64,000 nt of DNA from Exiguobacterium marinum DSM 16307 (GCF_000620845.1 NZ_KK211189.1:635662-699661), one strand, 5' to 3'. Counted from the stretch's first letter, positions 45,083 to 54,089 are shown. A program made the numbers and translations. Notes: generated from the sequence alone by a model not told the origin.

Positions 45083-46798
45083 GTGAAACGACTGCAAGCC
45101 CTTGCGTTCGCCGAAAGAAGCCATATCAGCGGACTCGTATTATCTGCGGTCATGATTGGACTCTCCATTTTGGCACAAGCGTATTTAATCGTCGACATTG
45201 TCGACCGAATCTTCTTAAAAGATGAATCATTCGAAGCTGTCATCCCGGCATTGCTTTGGCTCGTTGTTGCACTGTTAGTACGGGCGCTTTTCGGTTATGT
45301 ATCTGGCCGAATCGGTGCGAGCCTATCCGAGAAGGCGAAACAGACGTTACGTCTTCAATTGTTGGATCGCTATGCCACGAGTCCGGTCGAATCGTCCTTG
45401 ACCGGTCAGTCTGGTAAGAAGGTCAGTGTGTTCATGGATGCCGTTGACGAGGTGGACGCTTACTTCAGTCAATACTGGCCACAAGTCATCCAGACATCGA
45501 TCATCCCGCTCCTCATTTTGGTCGTCGTTTTTAGCCAACACTGGATTTCGGGTGTCATCATGATGGTGACGGCACCGTTCATCCCGCTGTTTTTCATCAT
45601 CATCGGGATCGCGACTCAGAAAAAATCCGAAGAACAGATGGAAAAGATGAATCAATTTTCCGGAAAGTTCTTGGATGTTCTGCAAGGATTGACGACGCTG
45701 AAACTTTATAACCGTACCGAACAGGAAGCAATTGCAATCGAGAAGAGCAGCCTCGATTTTCGGGATGCGACAATGATTGTGTTGAAGACAGCATTCTTGT
45801 CCGGTCTCATGCTCGAATTTATCTCCATGCTCAGCACCGGGGTTGTGGCACTAGAAGTCGCACTACAGATGGTCGTTTGGGAGAATCTCACGTTCTTCTC
45901 AGGCTTTTTAATCTTGGTGTTGGCACCGGAGTATTACTTGGCCATTAAAGATTTAGGCAGCGCCTTCCATACGGGTCGAGGCAGTATGGGCGCGGCGGAT
46001 CGAATCTTTGAGGTGCTAGACGCCCCGGATGATCGTACTCAATGGGGAACGAAGTCGCTTGATTCACGGACACCAGACCTTGAACTCGAGGACATATCGT
46101 TCGAATATGCAGGCGGGCGCTTTGCGCTTCAGCCGTTGAGTGGTCGCATTTCATCCGGTACCCACCTCGCTTTAGTCGGTGCGAGCGGATCTGGGAAGAC
46201 GACGGTGCTCAACGTCATCTCCGGACTCCTGCAAGTGAAGTCGGGACGCGTCCTCGTGGACGGCGAACCACTTCATACGTTTGGTGAGTCTGCCTGGTAT
46301 GGAAACATTGCGTATATCTCTCAAAACCCGTATCTATTTGCGGGGACACTCGCCGACAATATTTCTTTAGGTGAGGCGGCCGATGAGCGGGAATTACAAG
46401 AAGCAGTCGAGGCAGCTGGATTATCTGAGGTGATTGCACACTTGCCGAACGGGATCTGGACGGAGCTTGGGGAAGGTGGATTTGGGTTATCCGGCGGTGA
46501 AAGACAACGTCTGGCACTCGCTCGAGCCTTCTTTAAACGACCAGGGATCTTACTGTTTGATGAACCGACGACCGGTCTCGATTTGAAAACAGAGCGAATC
46601 GTCAGACGTTCCATCGATGAGCTTTCCAAAGATGCAACGTTGATCACGGTGGCACATCGCCTGCATACAATCAAAGAGGCGGATACGATTTGGTTTATGG
46701 ATGACGGGAAGCGAATCGCAGAAGGGACTCATGAAGCATTGCTCGCTGTCCCAGAGTATGCGGAACTATTTGCGCTTCAGAAAGGGGTGAGTCGATGA
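45083..46798 (+). CDS. cydD: Thiol reductant ABC exporter subunit CydD
   Basis: Half of the CydDC exporter, which sends cysteine and glutathione-like thiols outside and is needed for assembling cytochrome bd oxidase. It has 571 residues: six membrane segments (about 1-320) and an ABC ATPase with Walker A VGASGSGKTT near residue 372 and signature LSGGERQRLALARA near 470. The GTG at 45083 is 9 bases after AAAGG and is preferred; ATG 45074 abuts that site. It overlaps cydC by 4 bases (ATGA). cydAB are not in the window. Confidence 0.9.
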   Translation: MKRLQALAFAERSHISGLVLSAVMIGLSILAQAYLIVDIVDRIFLKDESFEAVIPALLWLVVALLVRALFGYVSGRIGASLSEKAKQTLRLQLLDRYATSPVESSLTGQSGKKVSVFMDAVDEVDAYFSQYWPQVIQTSIIPLLILVVVFSQHWISGVIMMVTAPFIPLFFIIIGIATQKKSEEQMEKMNQFSGKFLDVLQGLTTLKLYNRTEQEAIAIEKSSLDFRDATMIVLKTAFLSGLMLEFISMLSTGVVALEVALQMVVWENLTFFSGFLILVLAPEYYLAIKDLGSAFHTGRGSMGAADRIFEVLDAPDDRTQWGTKSLDSRTPDLELEDISFEYAGGRFALQPLSGRISSGTHLALVGASGSGKTTVLNVISGLLQVKSGRVLVDGEPLHTFGESAWYGNIAYISQNPYLFAGTLADNISLGEAADERELQEAVEAAGLSEVIAHLPNGIWTELGEGGFGLSGGERQRLALARAFFKRPGILLFDEPTTGLDLKTERIVRRSIDELSKDATLITVAHRLHTIKEADTIWFMDDGKRIAEGTHEALLAVPEYAELFALQKGVSR

Positions 46799-48510
46799 AC
46801 TCGCTTTGGACAATCACAAAATGGATGATGCGCGAGAAAAAAGATATTCTTCTCTCTATCTTCTTTGGATACGCAGCCGGATTAGCGGCGGTCGCCTTGT
46901 TTGCGGCAAGTGGATACCTCGTCTCGCGGGCAGGACTCGTCCCGCCCCTATATGCGCTCATGGTACCCGTCGTTTTGATTAAACTGTTCGGGGTCATTCG
47001 AGCAGGAAGTCGTTACCGAGAGCGCCTTGCTTCACACCGAGCGACATTTACGATTTTGAGTGAGCTACGCGTTCGGTTTTATCGACAACTTGAACCACTC
47101 GTTCCTTCTATTTTCGCAAAATATCGGAGCGGAGATTTACTTTCGCGCGTCGTCGGAGATGTTGAGAGTCTTCAAAACTACTTTCTCCGTGTATTTTATC
47201 CGCCAATCATACTCGTGCTCGTCTTCTTAAGTACAATCTTCTTTATCACTTTCTTCTCATTTGCGGTCAGTCTATGGATTTTACTCGGTGTACTCGTCAC
47301 CGGCTTCTTGATTCCGCTCGGATTTGCTCGAATTCGCGCTCGTCATGATGAGACGATTCGTGCGTTACGTGGGGATGTGTCGATTCAATTAACAGAGATG
47401 CTGTACGGGCACCGGGATTTGAAACTTCATCACCAACTCGATCGCACGAAACAAGCTGTCTACACGCGTAGTGAACGTTACATGGAGGCGGAGCGGAAAG
47501 ACGCGACGAATCAATTTTTTAATTCGTCGCTCGTCGTCGCAGCCTCATTACTCGTCTCATGGGGCGTATTGGCAATTGGTGCGTATCAGGTGGTAAACGG
47601 AGACTTGAACGGTTTATTCTTGGCAATGCTCATCATGATGTCGCTCACCGCGTTTGAGAATACGACACCGATGGCTGTGTTCCCAGGACACTTTGCAGAC
47701 AGTAAGCAAGCAGCCGATCGTTTGTTTGAAGTGACAGAACCGAGTGAAGCGATTGAGGCGTTTGAAGCGAAACGACAGGACGTGACTTTCGCTGCTTCCC
47801 CGTCGATTTCCTTCGAAGAGGTTCGCTATCGTTATCCAGATACGTATCGAGATGTGATTGATGAGGTGACGTTACACATCCCGAGCGGTTCGAAGACGGT
47901 CATCGTCGGACCGAGTGGATCCGGGAAATCAACGTTGCTTCAACTATTGTTAGCATTCGTTCGAACGGAAAAAGGTGCGATAAGATTGGATGACAAAAAC
48001 CTGAACGACGTCAAACAGACAGCCATTTGGCGTCATGCGAGCGTCGTCTTGCAAGACAATCATTTCTTTTACGGCACCGTACGAGAAAACCTGGCGTTAG
48101 CCGGTGACTTCACAGATGAAGAGATGAACGTAGCGCTTGAGCGCGTCCGTTTGGCATTCTTGCTAGACGAACCGGTCCTTGAAAAAGGGGCAAACTTGTC
48201 AGGTGGAGAACGCCAACGTCTAGCCATCGCACGGGCACTTCTCAAAAACGGGCTACTCTGGTTGCTCGATGAACCGACATCGGCACTCGATGCAGGAACG
48301 GAGGCCCATGTCTTTTCTGAACTGTTACAGCAAGCGGGAGCAGGCACACTCATCCTCGTCAGTCACCGTTTGACGGGTCTAGAGACGTTTGATCAAATCA
48401 TCGTCATGGAAGCTGGACGGATTGTCGAGGTCGGTTCATACGAGGAGCTGATGACGAAACGTGGCATGTTCTATGAATTGAAACAAATCGAGCAAGAAGT
48501 GTTCGCATAA
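46795..48510 (+). CDS. cydC: Thiol reductant ABC exporter subunit CydC
   Basis: The second half of the CydDC exporter, 571 residues. Membrane domain (about 1-320) then ATPase with Walker A VGPSGSGKST near residue 373, signature LSGGERQRLAIARA near 470 and Walker B LLWLLDEPTSALD. It overlaps cydD by 4 bases, so a heterodimer in equal amounts is expected. The terminator after it is shared with the minus-strand sRNA candidate. Confidence 0.9.
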   Translation: MNSLWTITKWMMREKKDILLSIFFGYAAGLAAVALFAASGYLVSRAGLVPPLYALMVPVVLIKLFGVIRAGSRYRERLASHRATFTILSELRVRFYRQLEPLVPSIFAKYRSGDLLSRVVGDVESLQNYFLRVFYPPIILVLVFLSTIFFITFFSFAVSLWILLGVLVTGFLIPLGFARIRARHDETIRALRGDVSIQLTEMLYGHRDLKLHHQLDRTKQAVYTRSERYMEAERKDATNQFFNSSLVVAASLLVSWGVLAIGAYQVVNGDLNGLFLAMLIMMSLTAFENTTPMAVFPGHFADSKQAADRLFEVTEPSEAIEAFEAKRQDVTFAASPSISFEEVRYRYPDTYRDVIDEVTLHIPSGSKTVIVGPSGSGKSTLLQLLLAFVRTEKGAIRLDDKNLNDVKQTAIWRHASVVLQDNHFFYGTVRENLALAGDFTDEEMNVALERVRLAFLLDEPVLEKGANLSGGERQRLAIARALLKNGLLWLLDEPTSALDAGTEAHVFSELLQQAGAGTLILVSHRLTGLETFDQIIVMEAGRIVEVGSYEELMTKRGMFYELKQIEQEVFA

Positions 48511-48511
48511 T

Positions 48512-48676
48512 GAAAAGACGAGCAGCCCCGTCGATGGGCTGCTCGTCTTGTTTTTGGCAAATATGGGTGCAACAAATGGGGGTTGTCGCAATGCTTTCAA
48601 AAAGAGTGTCGTGGAGGGGAATCCACGTGACGTGATGTGTTTGGGGAACGTGCACGTCAAGCTTGTGGGAAGCTAC
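48512..48676 (-). ncRNA. Candidate Fur-regulated C-rich small RNA
   Basis: About 165 nt transcribed leftward from a strong promoter containing a Fur box, ending at an intrinsic terminator. No start codon with a ribosome binding site is seen on this strand. The RNA would carry several unpaired C-rich runs: TTCCCAC, CGTTCCCC, ATTCCCCTCC and CAACCCCC. ATTCCCCTCC is complementary to a GGAGGGG-type ribosome binding site. This is the design of iron-sparing sRNAs such as FsrA of Bacillus subtilis, which block translation by pairing C-rich loops with ribosome binding sites. The identification is inference; sequence identity with FsrA is not claimed. Confidence 0.6.
48514..48555. terminator. Bidirectional terminator (cydC and sRNA)
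   Basis: A 14-bp perfect stem (AAGACGAGCAGCCC / GGGCTGCTCGTCTT). On the plus strand it ends in T after a G, and on the minus strand the stem is followed by TTTTC. Confidence 0.85.
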
Positions 48677-48682
48677 AACTAG

Positions 48683-48712
48683 AGTATAGTTGATAACGAT
48701 TCTCATTGTCAA
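48683..48712 (-). promoter_or_regulatory. Promoter with embedded Fur box
   Basis: Minus strand TTGACA (48707-48712), 18 bases, TATACT (48683-48688). Between and over the -35 lies GATAACGATTCTCATTGTC (plus strand 48692-48710), which matches the 19-base Fur consensus at 15 positions. Iron-loaded Fur would occlude the polymerase. Confidence 0.75.
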
Positions 48713-48723
48713 TAAGAAATACA

Positions 48724-48757
48724 GAAAAAAATCCCACACATGGAAACATGTATGGGA
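48724..48757 (-). terminator. Intrinsic terminator of the membrane-protein gene
   Basis: An 11-bp stem with one G-U pair (TCCCACACATG / CATGTATGGGA) followed by seven T on the minus strand. Confidence 0.85.
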
Positions 48758-48771
48758 AATCAATCATCTGT

Positions 48772-49296
48772 TCAGTTCGAGGCGACGCCTTTTTGAACCG
48801 TGAACCGAATTAGACTGAACAAGTATCTCGTATAGAAGAGCGCGGACGCATAGAATAGCGCGATGAACGGTGATTGAAGATCAATCCCGGGAATGTTCAT
48901 TAAAAACTCTAATACGAGAATGGATAATAAGAACACGTAGAGAGAGGCATCTAGATAGAGTGGCATGAGACGACCACGCTGATGCCAAAATGTACGAATG
49001 AGTGGTGCCACTGTCATCCCGACGATTCGTTCAGCAAAGCCGATACTGAGTACAGCGATGATGAAAGATGAAATGGTGTTGAATGCCACTAACTCGGAGA
49101 ACACAAATCCTGAAATCAATAAGAGTGGACCTATGACGATCATCATCGAAAGCGACGTACGGAAGAAAATCCATAGGTTTTGTTGAATCGAACGAAATCC
49201 CCCGAGCGTTGATTGTTGAAGTGTCTTGCCACGTTTATAGTCAATCGCGAACGAGCTGATAAACATAATTCCAAACAAAGATAGCAAAATTGACAT
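48772..49296 (-). CDS. Hypothetical integral membrane protein
   Basis: About 174 residues with five hydrophobic segments (first LLSLFGIMFISSFA near residues 4-17, then at about 47-70, 76-95, 118-135 and 145-160). The ATG at 49296 is preferred, though AAAGGGGA lies 11-12 bases upstream, somewhat far; the frame continues upstream to 49338. I do not recognise the family. Its neighbours do not suggest a role. Confidence 0.65.
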   Translation of the reverse strand: MSILLSLFGIMFISSFAIDYKRGKTLQQSTLGGFRSIQQNLWIFFRTSLSMMIVIGPLLLISGFVFSELVAFNTISSFIIAVLSIGFAERIVGMTVAPLIRTFWHQRGRLMPLYLDASLYVFLLSILVLEFLMNIPGIDLQSPFIALFYASALFYTRYLFSLIRFTVQKGVASN

Positions 49297-49424
49297 GAAC
49301 GATGTTTCCCCTTTTCTGAATAAATCATGATGTACCAATCTGAACCAAAGTCTAGCCTAGTGTAACGATTCATTTCGAGAAAGTAAAGCGAGAAAATATG
49401 TTCATGTGTGAAGCGTTCGACACA

Positions 49425-50501
49425 TTAAGAAGCAAGGATGAAACGATTTCGACCAGACTCTTTTGCGTGATATAATGCTTCATCCGCATGTTTCAACACG
49501 CTATCGATTTCAATATCATTTGAATGGCAGGCGCCGAGCGAAACGGTAATGTGTAGCGTACCAACGCTCGTCTCGAACGAGAACGTTGAAACCTTTTCCC
49601 GAATAGATTCAGCAAGCCGTGATACTTCTTCTCGATTGGCGTGAGGCATGACGATTAAAAATTCTTCACCGCCGAAGCGACCGACTAAATGCCGCTCATT
49701 GCTTTCGTTGACGAGGAGCATGCCGAGTTCGCGCAAGACATCATCGCCGACGTCGTGACCGTACGTATCATTCACGCGTTTGAAGTGATCAATATCAACC
49801 AAGATTAACGCATACTCTTCTGCCTCGACGGTCAAGTTGGCCATGGCTTCGTTCAAGAGCCTGCGGTTGGCAATTCCGGTGAGTGCGTCCGTGCGTGCTA
49901 GTTGTTGTTGATGCTGAACGTTCTCGAAATGGCGACGCAATTCGAGCAGCAGTCGATAGGCGGCACAAGCTCCGCCATAAGACATTAGTGTATATACAAT
50001 CAAAACAGGATAGAATAAATTAAGTGGCAACGCAGCGTAAATTGCCGACCCAAAGATAGCGATGCTGATTGTTATAAAAATAAGTAGTGTCGGACGCGTA
50101 TTATCCATCCGCTTTCTAAGAATACTGGTAGATGCGACGAGAAGTACCATTGTCGCAACGGCGAGATAAAGCCCGAACATGGAACCGTCTGTCAATAAAA
50201 CGATAAAAAACCGACCTGTTAATAAAATAATGCCAGCGACAGCACCGCTTACCCACCCGCCAAATAGTACACCGAGCATGATTGGAATAGCGCGTAAATC
50301 AATGAGCACACCTTCGAGTGGTAACGCATTACCTAATAGGAGTAAAGCGATCAGTCCAGTTTGCACCCCGAGTAAGACTCTCCCCTTCAAAGGAGATTGT
50401 GGTGTTAAGCGAGGCCGATTGCGAAACGGCAAAAAGGAAATTGTGAAGAGCGTAAACAAGATACACAGGTTGATGAAGAACGCATTAATAATTGTGAGCA
50501 T
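49425..50501 (-). CDS. Membrane diguanylate cyclase (5TM-LYT sensor + GGDEF)
   Basis: A 358-residue protein that makes cyclic di-GMP. Residues 1-185 hold about five or six membrane segments with the LYT-type sensor pattern (IDLRAIPIMLGVLFGGWVSG, GGACAAYRLLLELRRH). Residues 200-358 are a complete GGDEF domain: ARTDALTGIANRR at the start, DIDHFKRVNDTYGHDVGD, and the active-site loop RFGGEEF. The ending EALYHAKESGRNRF is canonical. An RxxD inhibitory site is not obvious. The ATG at 50501 has AAGGGGG 8 bases upstream. The ligand sensed is unknown. Confidence 0.92.
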   Translation of the reverse strand: MLTIINAFFINLCILFTLFTISFLPFRNRPRLTPQSPLKGRVLLGVQTGLIALLLLGNALPLEGVLIDLRAIPIMLGVLFGGWVSGAVAGIILLTGRFFIVLLTDGSMFGLYLAVATMVLLVASTSILRKRMDNTRPTLLIFITISIAIFGSAIYAALPLNLFYPVLIVYTLMSYGGACAAYRLLLELRRHFENVQHQQQLARTDALTGIANRRLLNEAMANLTVEAEEYALILVDIDHFKRVNDTYGHDVGDDVLRELGMLLVNESNERHLVGRFGGEEFLIVMPHANREEVSRLAESIREKVSTFSFETSVGTLHITVSLGACHSNDIEIDSVLKHADEALYHAKESGRNRFILAS

Positions 50502-50723
50502 CGAAGCTCCCCCTTATGCTGCATGGAAATATTTAGTTATAGTATATAGTATCCTATTGGAAATAGATAAGAATAATATGCGGGCTAAAAGTCAGTCTCT
50601 TCAGGGTTATTCAAGACAATATCACTAAACCCCTTGTTCATACGAAGAGATATTCCTCATCTTTTAGAACTTTCGTTATCGAAATCGAAAGTTTGGTATG
50701 ATAAGAGAAAAGGAGGACTGTCC

Positions 50724-50906
50724 GTGCGTTACTGGGATCATTTTAAACGAGCGTTTATTCCGATTGCGCTCATTTTGATTGGATTAGCGATCTTTTATAC
50801 TTTATCGGCCAGAGATAATATTGTATTGACGCTTTTAGGGGCTGCGATTGTAGGAGTCATTTTATTTTTAGTGATGCGTCATGTGAATCAGGTCGAAGAA
50901 GACTGA
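50724..50906 (+). CDS. Small two-segment membrane protein
   Basis: A 60-residue protein starting at GTG 50724, with AGGAGG 7 bases upstream. Two hydrophobic segments ([17 protein letters not shown] and [19 protein letters not shown]) are joined by a short charged loop. The longer frame from 50634 is rejected because the ribosome binding site sits inside it. The family is unknown. Terminator follows directly. Confidence 0.72.
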   Translation: MRYWDHFKRAFIPIALILIGLAIFYTLSARDNIVLTLLGAAIVGVILFLVMRHVNQVEED

Positions 50907-50938
50907 AACGAGAACACATTTTGTGGTTCTCGTTTTTT
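50906..50938 (+). terminator. Intrinsic terminator of the small membrane gene
   Basis: AACGAGAAC pairs with GTTCTCGTT around an inner CAC/GTG region, then six T. Confidence 0.82.
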
Positions 50939-50988
50939 GTTGTCTAGCGACGTTTTTGGGTACACTACAAAGTAAGGAGGGATTTATC

Positions 50989-51939
50989 ATGGCAATAGCT
51001 ACATTTGCGGGAGGCTGTTTCTGGTGTATGGTCAAACCGTTTCATAAATATGAGGGAGTCGAACGTGTCATCTCGGGATATACGGGTGGACATGTGGATA
51101 ATCCGACGTATCAACAGGTCTGTTCGGAAACAACAGGACACTTAGAGGCGATTGAGATTACGTTCGACCCCGAAATCATCTCTTACGAGGAGTTGCTTCG
51201 CATCTATTGGCGTCAAATCGACCCGACAGATGGTGGGGGACAATTCAATGATCGCGGCGAATCGTACCGTCCGGCCATCTTCTATCACTCAGATGAGCAA
51301 CGGGCTGCAGCAGAGCGTTCGAAACAGGAAGTGGAAGACTCAGGTCGTTTTGACCGTTCCATCGAAGTCGACATCCGTCCGGCGAAAACGTTCTGGGAAG
51401 CGGAAGACTATCATCAAGATTACTATAAAAAAAATCCATTCCGCTATGAGATGTATCGTGTCGGTTCGGGGCGTGCGAAATTCATAAAAGAAGCATGGAG
51501 CGACCGGAAACTTCAGCAGACACTCCGTGAGCGCTTGACACCGATGCAATATAAAGTGACGCAAGAAAATGGAACAGAACCACCGTTTCAAAATGAATAT
51601 TGGAATGAAGAACGGGAAGGGCTGTACGTCGACATCATCGATGGAACACCACTCTTTACGTCTCAAGATAAGTTCCAATCCAATTGTGGATGGCCAAGCT
51701 TCTCACGTCCAATCGAAGAGAAACAAGTCGATTTGAATATGGATACGACACATCATATGGTTCGAACAGAAGTTCGTTCAAAACAAGGGGACAGCCATCT
51801 CGGACATGTGTTTGATGATGGACCGAAAGAACTTGGCGGTCTACGGTATTGCATCAACTCGGCCGCTCTCCGATTCATTCCGGTAGATGAGCTCGAAGAA
51901 GCCGGGTACGGGGAATATAGACACTTATTCAACAAGTGA
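50989..51939 (+). CDS. msrAB: Peptide methionine sulfoxide reductase, MsrA-MsrB fusion
   Basis: Repairs oxidised methionine of both stereoisomers. The MsrA domain (about 1-165) has the catalytic motif GGCFWCM near residues 8-14 and conserved GYTGG. The MsrB domain (about 180-316) has SNCGWPSF and the catalytic Cys in [11 protein letters not shown]. The CxxC zinc knuckles of many MsrB proteins are absent, as in other Firmicutes forms. The ATG at 50989 with AAGGAGG upstream is preferred; a longer frame starting at 50923 runs through the upstream terminator. Confidence 0.95.
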   Translation: MAIATFAGGCFWCMVKPFHKYEGVERVISGYTGGHVDNPTYQQVCSETTGHLEAIEITFDPEIISYEELLRIYWRQIDPTDGGGQFNDRGESYRPAIFYHSDEQRAAAERSKQEVEDSGRFDRSIEVDIRPAKTFWEAEDYHQDYYKKNPFRYEMYRVGSGRAKFIKEAWSDRKLQQTLRERLTPMQYKVTQENGTEPPFQNEYWNEEREGLYVDIIDGTPLFTSQDKFQSNCGWPSFSRPIEEKQVDLNMDTTHHMVRTEVRSKQGDSHLGHVFDDGPKELGGLRYCINSAALRFIPVDELEEAGYGEYRHLFNK

Positions 51940-51952
51940 AGGGGAGAGTCGT

Positions 51953-53239
51953 ATGTTCACAGCCGTCAAACAACAAATTCGGAGCGAGACGATCGGAACC
52001 GTCCTTGATTTTTATGACCAGTCGATTCGGCATCTATCTGAAACGGCGAGACAAGAAAAGTATGACAAGATGAGTTCGAGCCCGTTTTCGTTTTTTCGAG
52101 GGAGCTCCCACCTGTTCTATTACGACTTTGCGAAAGTTCCAATCGCATTTGATACCGGCCCTGATTACCCGACGTTTATTCAAGGAGACTTACACTTTGA
52201 GAATTTCGGTGTATTTGAAGACGGTGCCGGTACAATCATTTATGACGTAAACGACTTTGACGAGGCGTACATCGGTTCCTATCTGTTTGATTTGTTGCGG
52301 ATGGCGGTTTCTGTCGATTTATTTGCGGCTGAATCCGGATTTGATGGTCAAGCGGCAATTCGAGCTTTTGCCGAGTCATATGCGGGAGCGATTGAAAAAC
52401 ATGCGAAAGGTCAAAGTGAACACATTCAGTTTACGAAAGAGAATACGTGTAAAGCCGTCAAAAAAGTAATCAAAAAAGCGGAGAAAAAGAAAGATGATTT
52501 TATGTCCGAACGGACGGAAGTACGGGACGAAGAACGTTACTTTTCTACGAGTGAGGATTTGATTCCACTTTCATCGGACGTGCGAGAGAGAATTGTGGCC
52601 GGATGGGGAGATTATTTATCTTCTTTGTCAGATGAACATCGTCATCACGCTGATCATTATGAAATCAAAGACATCGCCATCAAGCTACAAAGCGGTACAG
52701 CTTCCATCGGTCTAGAGCGTTACTATATTTTGATTGAAGGAGCGGACAAGGAGCACGATGAGGATGTCATTTTAGAGATGAAACAGGCGCAGTCCGCCGT
52801 CCCATCTCTCTTTCTGCCGACGCACCCGCTATTTGAGAACGGATTGTCGCACGAAGGGGCGCGTGTCGTTGCCGCGCAGCGGGCAATGGTTCACAGTCGT
52901 GACCCATATCTTGGGTATTTAACGATTGATGGAAAAGAATATTATGTAAGGCAACGTTCGCCGTACAAACGAAAAGTAAAGGCGAAGCATATGAAAGACG
53001 AAACGTCACTCATTGAAACGTTAAAAGTACAAGCCCAAATCACTGCGAAAATTCACGCACGGGCCGATGCGACCTCAAACGTATTAGATTATACGGCGAG
53101 TGAACGGATCACCGCGGCGATTGGTGATTCTCCATCTTTATTTATCCGCCAATTGTCGAGATGGGCTAACTTTTATGCGAATCAAGTTCGTTTTGACTAT
53201 GACGCCTTTTTAAAATGGGTTGAGACAAGGAATCGTTAA
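51953..53239 (+). CDS. DUF2252 family protein (kinase-like fold)
   Basis: A 428-residue protein of the DUF2252 family. The run SSSPFSFFRGSSHLFYYD near residue 43 and QGDLHFENFGVF near residue 78, then DVNDFDEAYIGSYLFDLLRMAVS, match the family and resemble the ATP-site HxD region of aminoglycoside-phosphotransferase-like kinases. The biochemical function is undescribed. It starts 13 bases after msrAB and is likely co-transcribed. The ATG at 51953 follows AAGGGGAG. Confidence 0.85.
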   Translation: MFTAVKQQIRSETIGTVLDFYDQSIRHLSETARQEKYDKMSSSPFSFFRGSSHLFYYDFAKVPIAFDTGPDYPTFIQGDLHFENFGVFEDGAGTIIYDVNDFDEAYIGSYLFDLLRMAVSVDLFAAESGFDGQAAIRAFAESYAGAIEKHAKGQSEHIQFTKENTCKAVKKVIKKAEKKKDDFMSERTEVRDEERYFSTSEDLIPLSSDVRERIVAGWGDYLSSLSDEHRHHADHYEIKDIAIKLQSGTASIGLERYYILIEGADKEHDEDVILEMKQAQSAVPSLFLPTHPLFENGLSHEGARVVAAQRAMVHSRDPYLGYLTIDGKEYYVRQRSPYKRKVKAKHMKDETSLIETLKVQAQITAKIHARADATSNVLDYTASERITAAIGDSPSLFIRQLSRWANFYANQVRFDYDAFLKWVETRNR

Positions 53240-53301
53240 GAATACTTGCGAATCGATGGTGAAATCCTGCAAAATGGTAGCGTAAAGGATGTGTACGGAC
53301 T

Positions 53302-53580
53302 ATGATTACAGAACAACAAGTCATTGCCCAGATGCGTCAGGTGATGGTACAGGTTGAATCGTCAACAGGTGAAGTACAGAAGCGTCACTTAGCAAAGCTG
53401 ATGGGCTTTTGTGAACTGCTTCTAGCAGAGACGTCAGGTGTGAAGAGTGTCGACACGACACAATCGACGATACCGGCGAATGAGACGAAACCACCACTCG
53501 ATCGACAGATGGCGGCTTTCCTTGGGATTCCGATGGAGGAAGACGAGCAACCCAAATCGGATTCATTGCTCGATTTTTGA
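53302..53580 (+). CDS. YwdI-type (DUF5327) small protein
   Basis: A 92-residue hydrophilic protein. The N-terminal helical half (QVIAQMRQVMVQVESSTGEVQKRHLAKLMGFCELLL) matches the YwdI family of Bacillus. The C-terminal half is acidic and ends in DSLLDF. No function is established. The ATG at 53302 has AAAGGATG upstream. Terminator follows. Confidence 0.75.
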   Translation: MITEQQVIAQMRQVMVQVESSTGEVQKRHLAKLMGFCELLLAETSGVKSVDTTQSTIPANETKPPLDRQMAAFLGIPMEEDEQPKSDSLLDF

Positions 53581-53608
53581 ACCACACGTAGCCTACGTGT
53601 GGTTTTTT
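53580..53608 (+). terminator. Intrinsic terminator of the YwdI-type gene
   Basis: A 10-bp perfect stem (ACCACACGTA / TACGTGTGGT) with a GCC loop and six T. Confidence 0.85.
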
Positions 53609-53623
53609 CTTGATTCACATTCA

Positions 53624-53651
53624 TTGACTTAAATACCTTAGGGGGTATAAT
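53624..53651 (+). promoter_or_regulatory. Rhodanese promoter with CsoR/CstR-like operator
   Basis: TTGACT (53624-53629), 16 bases, TATAAT (53646-53651). Inside it, ATACCTTAGGGGGTAT (53633-53648) forms a palindrome of the ATACC/GGTAT type with a G-rich centre, the pattern bound by CsoR and CstR repressors. CstR senses persulfide and controls rhodanese genes in Staphylococcus and Enterococcus. Confidence 0.6.
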
Positions 53652-53686
53652 AAGTATAAGAATTGAAATTAAATGGAGGCGTAAAT

Positions 53687-54052
53687 ATGTTGGATTTTCT
53701 TTTTGTAGCGGTCGTCATTGGACTCGTGTATTTCTGGTGGAGTCGTCGTAACAACGTCAAAACGGTTTCGACAGACGACTTGAAGCGAAGAATCGCGGAA
53801 GAGCGAAACCTTCAATTGTTAGATGTGCGTGAACCGCATGAATATCGTGGCGGACACATCAAGCAAGCGAAAAATGTCCCCCTTTCAGGATTCGGGAATG
53901 CGCAATCGAAATACCCGAAAGAAAAAGAACGTCCTGTTTACGTCATCTGTCAGAGTGGGATGCGAAGCCAACGTGCCGCAGCGATGCTCAAGAGTGCCGG
54001 ATACACGGACGTCTATTCGGTAAAAGGCGGAATGAACTTTTGGCGAGGATGA
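53687..54052 (+). CDS. Membrane-anchored rhodanese domain protein
   Basis: A 121-residue protein with one N-terminal membrane segment (about 3-20) and a single rhodanese domain (about 28-121). The active-site loop is CQSGMRSQ near residues 87-94, with LLDVREPHEYRGGHI upstream. The six-residue loop after Cys fits a sulfurtransferase that carries persulfide sulfur. The ATG at 53687 with GGAGG upstream is preferred. Its promoter carries a CstR-like operator, which fits a role in sulfide detoxification. That role is inference. Confidence 0.88.
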   Translation: MLDFLFVAVVIGLVYFWWSRRNNVKTVSTDDLKRRIAEERNLQLLDVREPHEYRGGHIKQAKNVPLSGFGNAQSKYPKEKERPVYVICQSGMRSQRAAAMLKSAGYTDVYSVKGGMNFWRG

Positions 54053-54055
54053 TTG

Positions 54056-54089
54056 AAGCGACTGAACAGATTCGTTCAGTCGCTTTTTT
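54056..54089 (+). terminator. Intrinsic terminator of the rhodanese gene
   Basis: A 12-bp perfect stem (AAGCGACTGAAC / GTTCAGTCGCTT) and six T. Confidence 0.88.

Noticed and set aside
48404-48763. A 119-codon minus-strand frame covering the sRNA region
   Set aside because: It runs through the Fur promoter and the terminator, has no ribosome binding site, and its sequence is low quality as protein. The non-coding RNA reading explains the signals better.
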